The notes below the pieces were generated by a model. The model saw nothing but the letters and a program-made list of their open reading frames with translations, had not been told where the DNA came from and made no database searches. The position numbers were made by a program, and so were the translations under genes. A stretch of DNA of 64,000 nt from JAJECS01 sp965198185 (GTDB lineage Bacteria; Chloroflexota; UBA11872), in assembly GCA_965198185.1 (NCBI GenBank), contig CBDAOU010000002.1, positions 1,302,001 to 1,366,000 on the forward strand, written 5' to 3'. Every line of letters begins with the position of its first letter. Position 1 is the first letter of the stretch. Shown piece by piece: positions 57,051-64,000 of this stretch.

Positions 57051-57920
57051 ATGGCACTACGCGATGTGTCCGAGGTCGAGACGGTCGCCGGCGACTTCAA
57101 CGACGGTCTGGATCATCCCGAAGGCGTCACCTGGGGCCCCGACGGGCAGCTTTACGCCGGCGGTGAGGCGGGCCAGATCTATCGCGTGGACCCGGACAGC
57201 GGGGCCATCACGCAGATCGCGCAGCATGAGGGCTTCTTGGGAGGCGTGGCCTGTGACGCCGAGGCGAACGTCTATGTCTGTGCCGCGTTCGGCGGCGCGG
57301 TCGTGCGCGCCGGCGCCGACGGCAGCGTGGTCGAGGTCACCCGCGGCACCGCCGACCGGCCCATGGAAACGCCAAACTATCCCTGCTTCCATCCCTCCGG
57401 CGACCTCTACGTCTCCGACTCCGGCGAATGGGATCACGACACCGGCCGGATCTATCGCGTGCAGCCCGACGGCTCGACGGACCTGGTGAGCGAGGCGCCG
57501 CGCTACTTCGCCAACGGCATGTGCTTCGACGCCGCGGGCGAGTGGCTTTACGTGGTGGAGTCCCAGATGCCGGGCGTCTCTCGCCTGCGCGTGCTCCCCG
57601 ACGGAACCCTGGGCGAACGCCGTGTCGTCGCCACTCTCCCCGGCGACGTGCCGGACGGCGTGCAGTTCGACGTCGAGGGAACGCTGTACATCACCCTCTA
57701 CACCCCCAGCCGAATCTACCGGCTCGAGCCGACGGGACGCATCCAGGTCCTAGTGGACGACCCCAACCACACGCAGCTCTCCTCACCGACCAACATCGTC
57801 TTCGGCGGCCCCGACCTCACCGACCTGTTCACGTCCAACCTCGGCCGCTGGCACCTCAACCGCCTGCGCATGTCCGTCCCCGGCATCCCGCTCGCCTATC
57901 CCCCGCCCATCGCGGTCTAG
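57051..57920 (+). CDS. SMP-30/gluconolactonase-like beta-propeller protein
   Basis: ATG 57051 gives 289 aa (MALRDVSEVETV); TTG 57036 is also in frame. The fold signature of the SMP-30/gluconolactonase/LRE family is visible: HPEGVTWGPDGQLYAGGEAG, PNYPCFHPSGDLYVSDSGEW with metal-binding Asn/Asp, and FANGMCFDAAGEWLYVVES. Members hydrolyse lactones or are strictosidine-synthase-like. It is divergent from moaA and converges with the helicase operon. Confidence 0.88.
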   Translation: MALRDVSEVETVAGDFNDGLDHPEGVTWGPDGQLYAGGEAGQIYRVDPDSGAITQIAQHEGFLGGVACDAEANVYVCAAFGGAVVRAGADGSVVEVTRGTADRPMETPNYPCFHPSGDLYVSDSGEWDHDTGRIYRVQPDGSTDLVSEAPRYFANGMCFDAAGEWLYVVESQMPGVSRLRVLPDGTLGERRVVATLPGDVPDGVQFDVEGTLYITLYTPSRIYRLEPTGRIQVLVDDPNHTQLSSPTNIVFGGPDLTDLFTSNLGRWHLNRLRMSVPGIPLAYPPPIAV

Positions 57921-57948
57921 ATAGGGGAAGAGCGCCGGCGGCGGTTCC

Positions 57949-60900
57949 TCACACCAGCCCGTCCGAGCAGACGATCCGCACGACCTGCGGCTCGGCAGGC
58001 TGCGCTCGCTCCGATTCATCTGGCGGATTCAGGCGGAAGCGTTCGCGCAGCGCCTCAAGCCGGGTCATCAGCACCGATCCCTGCAAGCCCAGCCTCCGAA
58101 TCTCGTCCAGCGCGTTTTCCGCGGCCAGCGACAGATCGCCCTGGTAGACGCGCCGCAGCGTCTCGATCCGCCGCGCATCCTCCGGCGTCGCCTCCATACT
58201 CTTCCTGGCCAGGTTGACTTGCCGCGACACGTATCGCCGCGCCAGCGTGTTGCGCGGGCGCCGGGCGCGGCCCAGCCGCTGCCGGAAATCGGTCTGGAAG
58301 GCCGCGAACGCCCGCATCACGCGCGCGTTCGTCTCACGAGGCAGTGGCTGGGCAGGCGCGTCCTCGTCGCATTCGGCCGCCGCCGCGAACTGGGCGGGGC
58401 TGATCTGACGCGGTTCCTGGCCGTCCGCCACCGCGTAGCAGCCCTTGACGCTACCCGCGCTCAACAGCACCAGCGTTTCGCCGGGCCGGGGATTCTCGAA
58501 CGGCGAGGGGGCGTCGGCCGGAGCCGACGGTGACATCAACGGCATCTGCATGCCCGGAATCTCCAAGACGTTCTGCAATTGAACGCCGCCGTCGTTACCG
58601 GAGCCGTCGCCGACTCTGAGCGCCGACCGGATTCCGTCGGGCAACTCCGTAACCGTCCGCCATAACTCCGGTTTCTCGCGCTGAATCTGTTGCAGCAACG
58701 CGACGGCCCGCTGATTGGCAGCCACTTCATCCAGCCCGTCATCGTCTTCGGACATCTGTTTGTCAACGTAGATGCGGTACATGGCGTCGGCGTTCAGCCG
58801 CTCCGCTTCCGAGAGCAGCTTGCTGTCCAGCCCGATTAGGTCGTGGAACGATTGGATGCGGTTGCCCAGCCGGTCCGTCAATTCGAGTTCGGCGTCCACG
58901 TCGGTATCGGGCCACATGTTGTGCAGGTGGATCACCTCGTGCTCGGTACCGATGCGGTCCACCCGCCCAAACCGCTGAATCAGCCGAACCGGGTTCCAGT
59001 GCAGGTCGTAGTTCAGCACGCGGGCGCAGTCCTGTAGGTTCTGGCCCTCGGACACGATGTCCGTCGCCAGCAGCACGCGAATCTCGTTTCGGGGCCGCCG
59101 TCCGTTCCGCACCGCGTTGGCTTTCGGAGCGAAGCGCTGGATGATTTGCTGCGCGCTGCCTCGGGTGCTGCCAGTCAGGCGGGCAATTGCCGTGTCCTGT
59201 CCCGTCGGACTTAGCTGGTTGTACAGGTACTCGACCGTCGTCTCGGCCTCGGAGAAGATCAGTACCTTGCCCGACGCCACCTCTGGCCGGTCCAGGAGCT
59301 CGCGCAGCGCTCGCAGCTTGTCGTCGTCGGCCGCGGTGATGTCCGTGATCCTCTCGCGTATGTCGCGCAGCACGGCGAAGTCGGCGTCGAGATCGGCGTG
59401 CCATTTCGCGGTTTCGAAGTCATCGGTCGAATGGACCAGCTTGGACTGCTTTTGTCCTTGCGACTGCCGGCGATCTTCTTCCTGTTGGAGTATGTCGAGA
59501 ACCTCGTCGGCGTCGAAGGACTGGCCGGCAAGCAGGCGGGTCGCCGTGTTGCCGATGGGCACGTAGCCGTCCTCCAGAGCCTGCCGAAAGTGGCGGTTGC
59601 TGCGCAGAAGGGAATCCAGCGTGGAGCGAAACGCCTCGATGCTCGATTCCAGCCGCTTGAACAGCAACGCCCGCATCAGCCGGGGAATACGGTCCCCCGC
59701 GCGGAACAGGTCGCGGTATTCGTCCTTTTCCTTGGCTTCTGGCGTCAAGTGTTCGACGGCCCGGTATCGGGCCGCCTTGTGCGCCTTGAGTAGAGCCTGT
59801 AGCTCCGCCAGCGTCCCTGCTTTTGCGTAGACCTTATCGAGCCGATACGCCACGTTGTCCAGCAGCGGATCGGGGAAGCGCACGGGCTGATCGTTCACCG
59901 TCGCCGTGTCGCCATAGAGCTCGCGAATATCCCGGCGGCGTCGGCGAATGAATACCGGCGCCAGCACCCGCTGGATGTCGGCATGGGGCACGTCGGGCGG
60001 CGTGGGTTTGTTCATCGGCGGGGTCCCGCGCGATCCGTTCGCCTGCCAGGCGGCGTGCTCAGCCCGATAGTTCTCGTCGTCGGCGCGGTATTTCAACCAC
60101 CGCTGCGCGTTTCCGAAATACTGCTCAAGGTTGATCGGCTCGATGCTCAGTCCGTGGTTTGTCTCATCCAGGAACAGCCGGAGTTGCCGGTAGATGTCCA
60201 TTGGGCCGAGATTCTGGGGCGTGGCGCTGAGCAGGATCACCTTGTGGTCGCCGGCTTCCAGGTAGTCACTCAGGCCGCGTGAGCGCTGGTTGAGGTTGCG
60301 GAAGTTGTGCGCCTCGTCCACCAGCACCGGCCCGCGGTTTGGATAGGCGTCTTGCAGGATCACGCCGTGGTCGGACGGGCCGGCGTCCACGTAGCGGCCC
60401 AGCTCTTCGTCGAACTCCGGGTCGGGCACGCCGCGGATCATGCTGTGTGACACGACCTCGGCCCCAAGGCCATAACGCTCGTTGAACCCCTGCCACATTG
60501 GCCGCAGCCCGGCGGGGCAGAGAATCAGCGGTGGGCCGTCGTGTGGATAGCTCACCCGCAGCTGGCGCAGCAGCTCAGCCCCGATGAAGGTCTTGCCCAG
60601 GCCGACCACGTCGCCGATATAGCAGCCGCCGTAAGCCTCGATCATCGCCAGCCCACGGCTCACGGCGTCGAGTTGGAAGTTCGCCAGCTCGTCATCGCGC
60701 TGCGGCAGCGGCAACTCGCCGCCGACAACCTCGGTGTAGTACAGCTCATGCAGCGCCTTGAGGTACACGTGGTAGGGCGGCGTGCGGGCCAGCGCCCAGG
60801 AGCGGTTCAACTCGGCCAGCAGCGCGTCGCTGATGTCCTGCGAGTCGCGCCACAAGTCCTCGAACCAGTCGCGCAGCGCCTCCATCTCGGCGTCGCCGGT

Positions 60901-61443
60901 CACGCGCACGTTCAACTCGGTGTTGCCGGTGAATCCCGCCAGCGTGAAGTTGGACGACCCCACCACCGCCGCGCCCGGCTCGGCGTGGTTGGCATACCAG
61001 CACAGATAGGCCTTGGCGTGCAGTGGCCCGCGCGGATAGGCGCGCACCTCCACCCGGCCGGCGGCGATCATGTCGCGCAAGCTCGCCACCGCCGCCTCCG
61101 AGCCGTTGTCCTGAGGGAGCACAGACACGCCCTGTGCCACGCCATCCACTGCCTGCCGTGAAATCTCCGGCCGCTGCCGCCGCGGGACCAGATCGTCCAC
61201 AGCCAACCGCGCCCGCAACGCCTGCGCCTGCGGCAACCCCAGCGCCACCTGCTCCAGCACACTCCGGTCCGCGCGCCCGACCAGAATGCGCACCTTCTCC
61301 AGCCCGGCCAGGTCGTGCACCACCTGCTCAAACCCGCTCATGAAAAAGTAGCCCACGGCGATATCCGCGCGGGCCGAGCTGCCGAGCATCTCCTGCAACC
61401 GCGCCAGCAGTGTGGGGTCGGTAGAGGCGTGGAGAATGTTCAC
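57949..61443 (-). CDS. PLD-nuclease-like/SNF2-type helicase protein of a defence-like operon
   Basis: The start is GTG 61443, giving 1,164 aa. Residues about 20-200 are a phospholipase-D-like domain with one HxK motif (GPLHAKAYLCW, then GAAVVGSSNFTLAGF), the layout of nucleases that dimerise. A superfamily 2/SNF2 helicase follows: motif I VVGLGKTFIG, motif II LVDEAHNF, motif III LLSATPQN and motif VI QRFGRVDRIG. The C-terminal 250 residues have no recognised domain. Similar PLD-helicase proteins are found in bacterial restriction and DISARM-like islands. It is the last of four co-directional genes with a DNA methylase; 21 bp separate it from the membrane-protein gene. Confidence 0.88.
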   Translation of the reverse strand: MNILHASTDPTLLARLQEMLGSSARADIAVGYFFMSGFEQVVHDLAGLEKVRILVGRADRSVLEQVALGLPQAQALRARLAVDDLVPRRQRPEISRQAVDGVAQGVSVLPQDNGSEAAVASLRDMIAAGRVEVRAYPRGPLHAKAYLCWYANHAEPGAAVVGSSNFTLAGFTGNTELNVRVTGDAEMEALRDWFEDLWRDSQDISDALLAELNRSWALARTPPYHVYLKALHELYYTEVVGGELPLPQRDDELANFQLDAVSRGLAMIEAYGGCYIGDVVGLGKTFIGAELLRQLRVSYPHDGPPLILCPAGLRPMWQGFNERYGLGAEVVSHSMIRGVPDPEFDEELGRYVDAGPSDHGVILQDAYPNRGPVLVDEAHNFRNLNQRSRGLSDYLEAGDHKVILLSATPQNLGPMDIYRQLRLFLDETNHGLSIEPINLEQYFGNAQRWLKYRADDENYRAEHAAWQANGSRGTPPMNKPTPPDVPHADIQRVLAPVFIRRRRRDIRELYGDTATVNDQPVRFPDPLLDNVAYRLDKVYAKAGTLAELQALLKAHKAARYRAVEHLTPEAKEKDEYRDLFRAGDRIPRLMRALLFKRLESSIEAFRSTLDSLLRSNRHFRQALEDGYVPIGNTATRLLAGQSFDADEVLDILQQEEDRRQSQGQKQSKLVHSTDDFETAKWHADLDADFAVLRDIRERITDITAADDDKLRALRELLDRPEVASGKVLIFSEAETTVEYLYNQLSPTGQDTAIARLTGSTRGSAQQIIQRFAPKANAVRNGRRPRNEIRVLLATDIVSEGQNLQDCARVLNYDLHWNPVRLIQRFGRVDRIGTEHEVIHLHNMWPDTDVDAELELTDRLGNRIQSFHDLIGLDSKLLSEAERLNADAMYRIYVDKQMSEDDDGLDEVAANQRAVALLQQIQREKPELWRTVTELPDGIRSALRVGDGSGNDGGVQLQNVLEIPGMQMPLMSPSAPADAPSPFENPRPGETLVLLSAGSVKGCYAVADGQEPRQISPAQFAAAAECDEDAPAQPLPRETNARVMRAFAAFQTDFRQRLGRARRPRNTLARRYVSRQVNLARKSMEATPEDARRIETLRRVYQGDLSLAAENALDEIRRLGLQGSVLMTRLEALRERFRLNPPDESERAQPAEPQVVRIVCSDGLV

Positions 61444-61464
61444 AAGGTCACATCCGCAACGTGG

Positions 61465-61956
61465 CTACGACTTTGAGGCTGCAATGACATCGAAAACATT
61501 TTCGACTATCCAAATCATCCGCACCAACCGCACGACCGACAATCCAGCGAATAAGGCAAAAGGCACCATCAGCCATACGACTGATTCGTTCTCTTTGTCA
61601 ATGAGCAATCCCACCAGCGCAGTAATCGTAAGCAAGCCTAAGTATCTAGCCGCCTGAATGAATGTTGTCCAAAGTTTCGGATAGTGTTTATTCTCGCGCA
61701 CTATCGCCATTTGAGGCGATCGAACCAAACCAAGTATGAGCGATGCACCGGCAATCGAAAAACCCAAGAGCGTACCCGCGATCGTCGCTGTCGTCCTGTA
61801 GACGTTGGCGCGGTTGCCATCCATGAGACGGTCGAGGCACCGATCGCCCGCGAAGAAAAGCATCCATCCAGCCAATACAAGAGCCGCGACTATCGCGATC
61901 GTCGCCTCGAATCCTAAGTAGTGCTCCTGCCATCGCTTCACAGTCCCAAGCTTCAC
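61465..61956 (-). CDS. Four-helix membrane protein of unknown function
   Basis: The 163-aa protein starts at GTG 61956, which overlaps the preceding stop by 4 bp (GTGA). Four helices are visible: EATIAIVAALVLAGWMLFFA, TTATIAGTLLGFSIAGASLIL, FIQAARYLGLLTITALVGLL and ESVVWLMVPFALFAGLSVV. The loops are short and the protein has no catalytic motif. GC content here is near 50%, well below the rest of the window. Membrane proteins of this kind act as effectors or sensors in several antiphage systems, but I recognise no family. It is tightly coupled to the 311-aa gene, so the two probably function together. Confidence 0.8.
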   Translation of the reverse strand: MKLGTVKRWQEHYLGFEATIAIVAALVLAGWMLFFAGDRCLDRLMDGNRANVYRTTATIAGTLLGFSIAGASLILGLVRSPQMAIVRENKHYPKLWTTFIQAARYLGLLTITALVGLLIDKENESVVWLMVPFALFAGLSVVRLVRMIWIVENVFDVIAASKS

Positions 61957-62888
61957 AGGATGCTAGAAGCGCGCTCGAGGTTTTCCCTCAACTCACCGTG
62001 CGCGTCCTGAACTGCCTCGAACGCTGACTCTGGCACAAGAGCACGACTGCGGTGACTCATGCGAACGATCCTCTTTGTGGAGATGAATTGATCGCGCAGC
62101 AGATCGACAGTCTCAACCAGACCTGTGTCCGCGCACTTACCACGAATCTGAAACCTATCTGCGTTTTGGAACAATCCATCTCCTGCAAGTATCCGCTTCA
62201 CAGGCATCAGAAATCTCTCCAATGCTGCTCCCCGAGATTCCTTCGTGGGTTTGACTATCAATTGAACTGTTTCTGGATCACTAAACACTCCGATGTTCGC
62301 CGCGAATCCGTCAGCAAGAGATGCATCGGCCGACCGAACGGTTTCGATGAAAGCAGGGCGAATTCCAAATTCTAAGAGCCTAATCTCTTCGAGCCGATCT
62401 AATTGCTCCGACGCATCTCGTCGAAGAAGAGGGGAAAAGGAAGCCTTGGGTTCGGATTGACCAGACTTCGATTGAAGATATCCTCCTAGACTGGATATCC
62501 GAGGGCCAAAGTGATTATACTCCGCACCAACTATGTTGTTGGGGAAAAACACTACATGAATGGCCTCCAATAGACCAGAATTAGGGTCAAGATTCAGATC
62601 GCTGATCTGGCCTGCCTGTTCCAATTGCGGCAGTCCAGTTCTCCGAACGCGACAGAATCTCATGCACGGATTTGGACTGAGCGAATGAATGAACACACAC
62701 AGAGCGTTTCCATCACCATCAAAGAGATAGCGCCCTGAGTCATCGTCGATAAAGTCTATGGCATCGATATCCTTCAGCGCTGGCAGGGGATCAAACGCCA
62801 ATGGTCGGCCCGTGTCGTCGATACCAGCTTGAGCACGAAAGAAATATATCTTGCGCTCAAGTGTGTTTTGTGTGTTCCTACTTCTCAT
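61953..62888 (-). CDS. Unrecognised 311-aa protein, low-GC operon gene
   Basis: The soluble 311-aa product starts at ATG 62888. AAGGAG lies about 16 nt upstream, so the RBS is distant. It begins ERKIYFFRAQAGIDDTGRPL and has a central block LEAIHVVFFPNNIVGAEYNH then FGPRISSLGGYL. A second block, FSDPETVQLIVKP, is followed by a basic region with RFLMPVKRIL. No signal peptide or membrane segment is seen and I recognise no known domain. A sampled 60-bp line in it is about 48% GC, against 70% or more in many nearby core genes, pointing to recent acquisition. Its stop overlaps the start of a membrane-protein gene, giving a soluble-plus-membrane pair. Confidence 0.8.
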   Translation of the reverse strand: MRSRNTQNTLERKIYFFRAQAGIDDTGRPLAFDPLPALKDIDAIDFIDDDSGRYLFDGDGNALCVFIHSLSPNPCMRFCRVRRTGLPQLEQAGQISDLNLDPNSGLLEAIHVVFFPNNIVGAEYNHFGPRISSLGGYLQSKSGQSEPKASFSPLLRRDASEQLDRLEEIRLLEFGIRPAFIETVRSADASLADGFAANIGVFSDPETVQLIVKPTKESRGAALERFLMPVKRILAGDGLFQNADRFQIRGKCADTGLVETVDLLRDQFISTKRIVRMSHRSRALVPESAFEAVQDAHGELRENLERASSIL

Positions 62889-62950
62889 GGGTGACTGTCC
62901 AAATCTCCTTAGGTGTCATTGCTTCTGTAGGCGTCGGGTCCGCCGTTTCG

Positions 62951-64000
62951 TCAACTCAAGCTCCGGCGCTCGAACCAGTCGTTGATTAGCGCGATGTCGT
63001 TGGCCGAGAGGTCGTAAAGATCGTACACGATAGCGTTCAACTGGTCAGTGTCAACGGATTCTCCGGCGGCACCAGTCCTGGCGACGGACTCAAGCTGTCG
63101 CTGGAGCGACGGGCTAGGGCAGATAATCGGCAGCCGGGATGTGTAGTCGTAATAGAGCTGCAAGAATCCGCCACGCAAAGAGCTAGCAATTTGACACAAT
63201 AGGAATTCGATCAACGGCGAGTTCAGGACCGTGAGTATCCACATTGATGCGATTGGCATGATATAGCACTTGTTATTCACGTATCTCCCATCAGTATCCA
63301 GGCAGAATCTCACGGACCGGGCGAACTCCGGCCAGATGATCTTGGGCCGATCAAACTCCTGAAAGATTCCCTCCTGCGGCTGCTGAAGCTGGTACCAGGG
63401 ATACAAGTGGGCAGTCGCGCGTTGTTCCAGGTGCGTTCGATGACGCTCCAAGTGCTCTCGGATGGCCGGATAGCGATCGATGTCTACACCGCGATGCGTG
63501 AAGATGATGTACAGCTCTGCCCAATCCGGCGTCCAGCGTCTAATATCGCGGCCCCGCAGCCACGGCTTAATGATCTCCGCGCTCTTGGGATCAGCGTCGA
63601 CTAGCTCGCCTCGCCTGTCCCGACTGATTACGAACGCTTGGTTCAGCCCGGTGATTACTCCGAGGTGAATGCGCTCATCGACATACTCCCCCAACGGCAT
63701 TCCCTGGTTCATAAGTCGCTCGAAGAGTCGAATGAGATCGGGATCCTCCAGCGCCCAGCCGCTCGGCCGGAGAAAGCTCTGAGAATAGTCTGCATGCCCG
63801 TGGCAACTCAAGTGATCGGGAAGGCGCTCCACGGCTCGAATCATCGACTCAGGAGTGACTCGCAATCCACGGTCAATCAACTCACGACGGACCGGAGCCG
63901 CCAGATCAGCAACCCGCAGTTCATGGCCTTCTTCGACCGGGCCCTTGCGGCCGACAAGCACTGCCGGGTAAGAAGTTGCCGTGAACACCGGCAAATCGCC
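62951..64000 (-). CDS. C-terminal part of a restriction-type N6 DNA methylase/specificity protein
   Basis: The frame is open from the right edge (GDLPVFTATS...) to a TGA at 62951, about 349 codons, so the N-terminus with the methylase core lies outside the window. Landmarks are LGVITGLNQAFVISRDRRGE, EIIKPWLRGRDIRRW, LYIIFTHRGVDIDRYPAI, PKIIWPEFARSVRF and NNKCYIMP, then NSPLIEFLLCQI. These match the TaqI-like C-terminal DNA-recognition region of Eco57I-type and type IIG/BREX-like methylases. The conserved NPPY is not visible because it is upstream of the edge. It appears to be the first visible gene of an operon with the 311-aa, membrane and helicase genes. Confidence 0.82.
   Translation of the reverse strand, partial: GDLPVFTATSYPAVLVGRKGPVEEGHELRVADLAAPVRRELIDRGLRVTPESMIRAVERLPDHLSCHGHADYSQSFLRPSGWALEDPDLIRLFERLMNQGMPLGEYVDERIHLGVITGLNQAFVISRDRRGELVDADPKSAEIIKPWLRGRDIRRWTPDWAELYIIFTHRGVDIDRYPAIREHLERHRTHLEQRATAHLYPWYQLQQPQEGIFQEFDRPKIIWPEFARSVRFCLDTDGRYVNNKCYIMPIASMWILTVLNSPLIEFLLCQIASSLRGGFLQLYYDYTSRLPIICPSPSLQRQLESVARTGAAGESVDTDQLNAIVYDLYDLSANDIALINDWFERRSLS

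Noticed and set aside
57949..64000. BREX, DISARM or Kiwa as a firm assignment
   Set aside because: No PglZ, BrxC, DrmA/DrmB or recognisable KwaB signature is visible; similarity is only at the level of domain types.

Overview
The window is a GC-rich bacterial chromosome segment with dense, mostly co-directional operons, many GTG/TTG starts and many 1-11 bp gene overlaps. The combination of a cytochrome bc1-replacing Alternative Complex III (ACIII), a system I cytochrome c maturation cluster, FrdABCD, xanthine-oxidase-family (CoxL-like) paralogues, a WD40-repeat kinase-like protein and MFS/MMPL transporters suggests a Chloroflexota bacterium, possibly SAR202/Dehalococcoidia-like. That is an inference from gene content; no rRNA, tRNA or phylogenetic marker was seen.

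Layout. 0-5.8 kb: a CrtC/AttH-like lipoprotein (cut by the window edge) coupled to an MMPL transporter, then an MFS transporter and an aldehyde dehydrogenase. 6.0-13.8 kb: ACIII operon (small 2-TM protein, actA, split actB1/actB2, actF-like, actC, actD, actE). 13.9-22.3 kb: cytochrome c maturation (CopD-like protein, ccmE, a ccmA-ccmB fusion, ccmC, ccmD, ccmF, ccmH, a frameshifted ccmI-like/beta-propeller gene and a surface-type protein). 22.4-25.7 kb: frdABCD. 25.9-32.3 kb: a molybdenum hydroxylase cluster with M and S subunits, two paralogous large subunits and a MoaD/ThiS-like gene between them. 32.3-38.0 kb: ABC exporter, a frameshifted SDR and transhydrogenase pntAa-pntAb-pntB. 38.0-45.2 kb: WD40 pseudokinase, membrane-anchored sulfite-oxidase-type enzyme with a 72-bp minisatellite, DUF1761-like protein, palindromic intergenic repeats and a frameshifted RmlD-like gene. 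45.2-57 kb: pyruvate dehydrogenase (aceE, E2, E3), lipoate genes (lipA, lipB), a radical SAM/ATP-grasp pair of unknown product, an NfuA-like Fe-S carrier and moaA; then an SMP-30-like protein.

57.9-64 kb: a four-gene minus-strand operon reading in from the right edge: the C-terminal part of a restriction-type DNA methylase, an unrecognised 311-aa protein, a 163-aa four-helix membrane protein and a 1,164-aa PLD-SNF2 helicase. The two middle genes have clearly lower GC than the rest of the window. This looks like a horizontally acquired defence locus and is the best candidate for an undescribed system.

How the parts connect. ActABCDEF oxidises quinol and passes electrons to cytochrome c. The Ccm genes attach heme to ActA and ActE, and FrdABCD exchanges electrons between succinate/fumarate and the quinone pool. 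Aldehyde/xanthine-type hydroxylases and the sulfite-oxidase-like enzyme need molybdenum cofactor (moaA and perhaps the MoaD-like protein). Pyruvate dehydrogenase depends on lipoate made by LipA/LipB, and the NfuA-like protein may resupply the LipA cluster. Four genes carry apparent single-base indels (ccmI-like, SDR, RmlD-like, ATP-grasp), two of them next to short G runs, so consensus errors are as likely as real pseudogenes.
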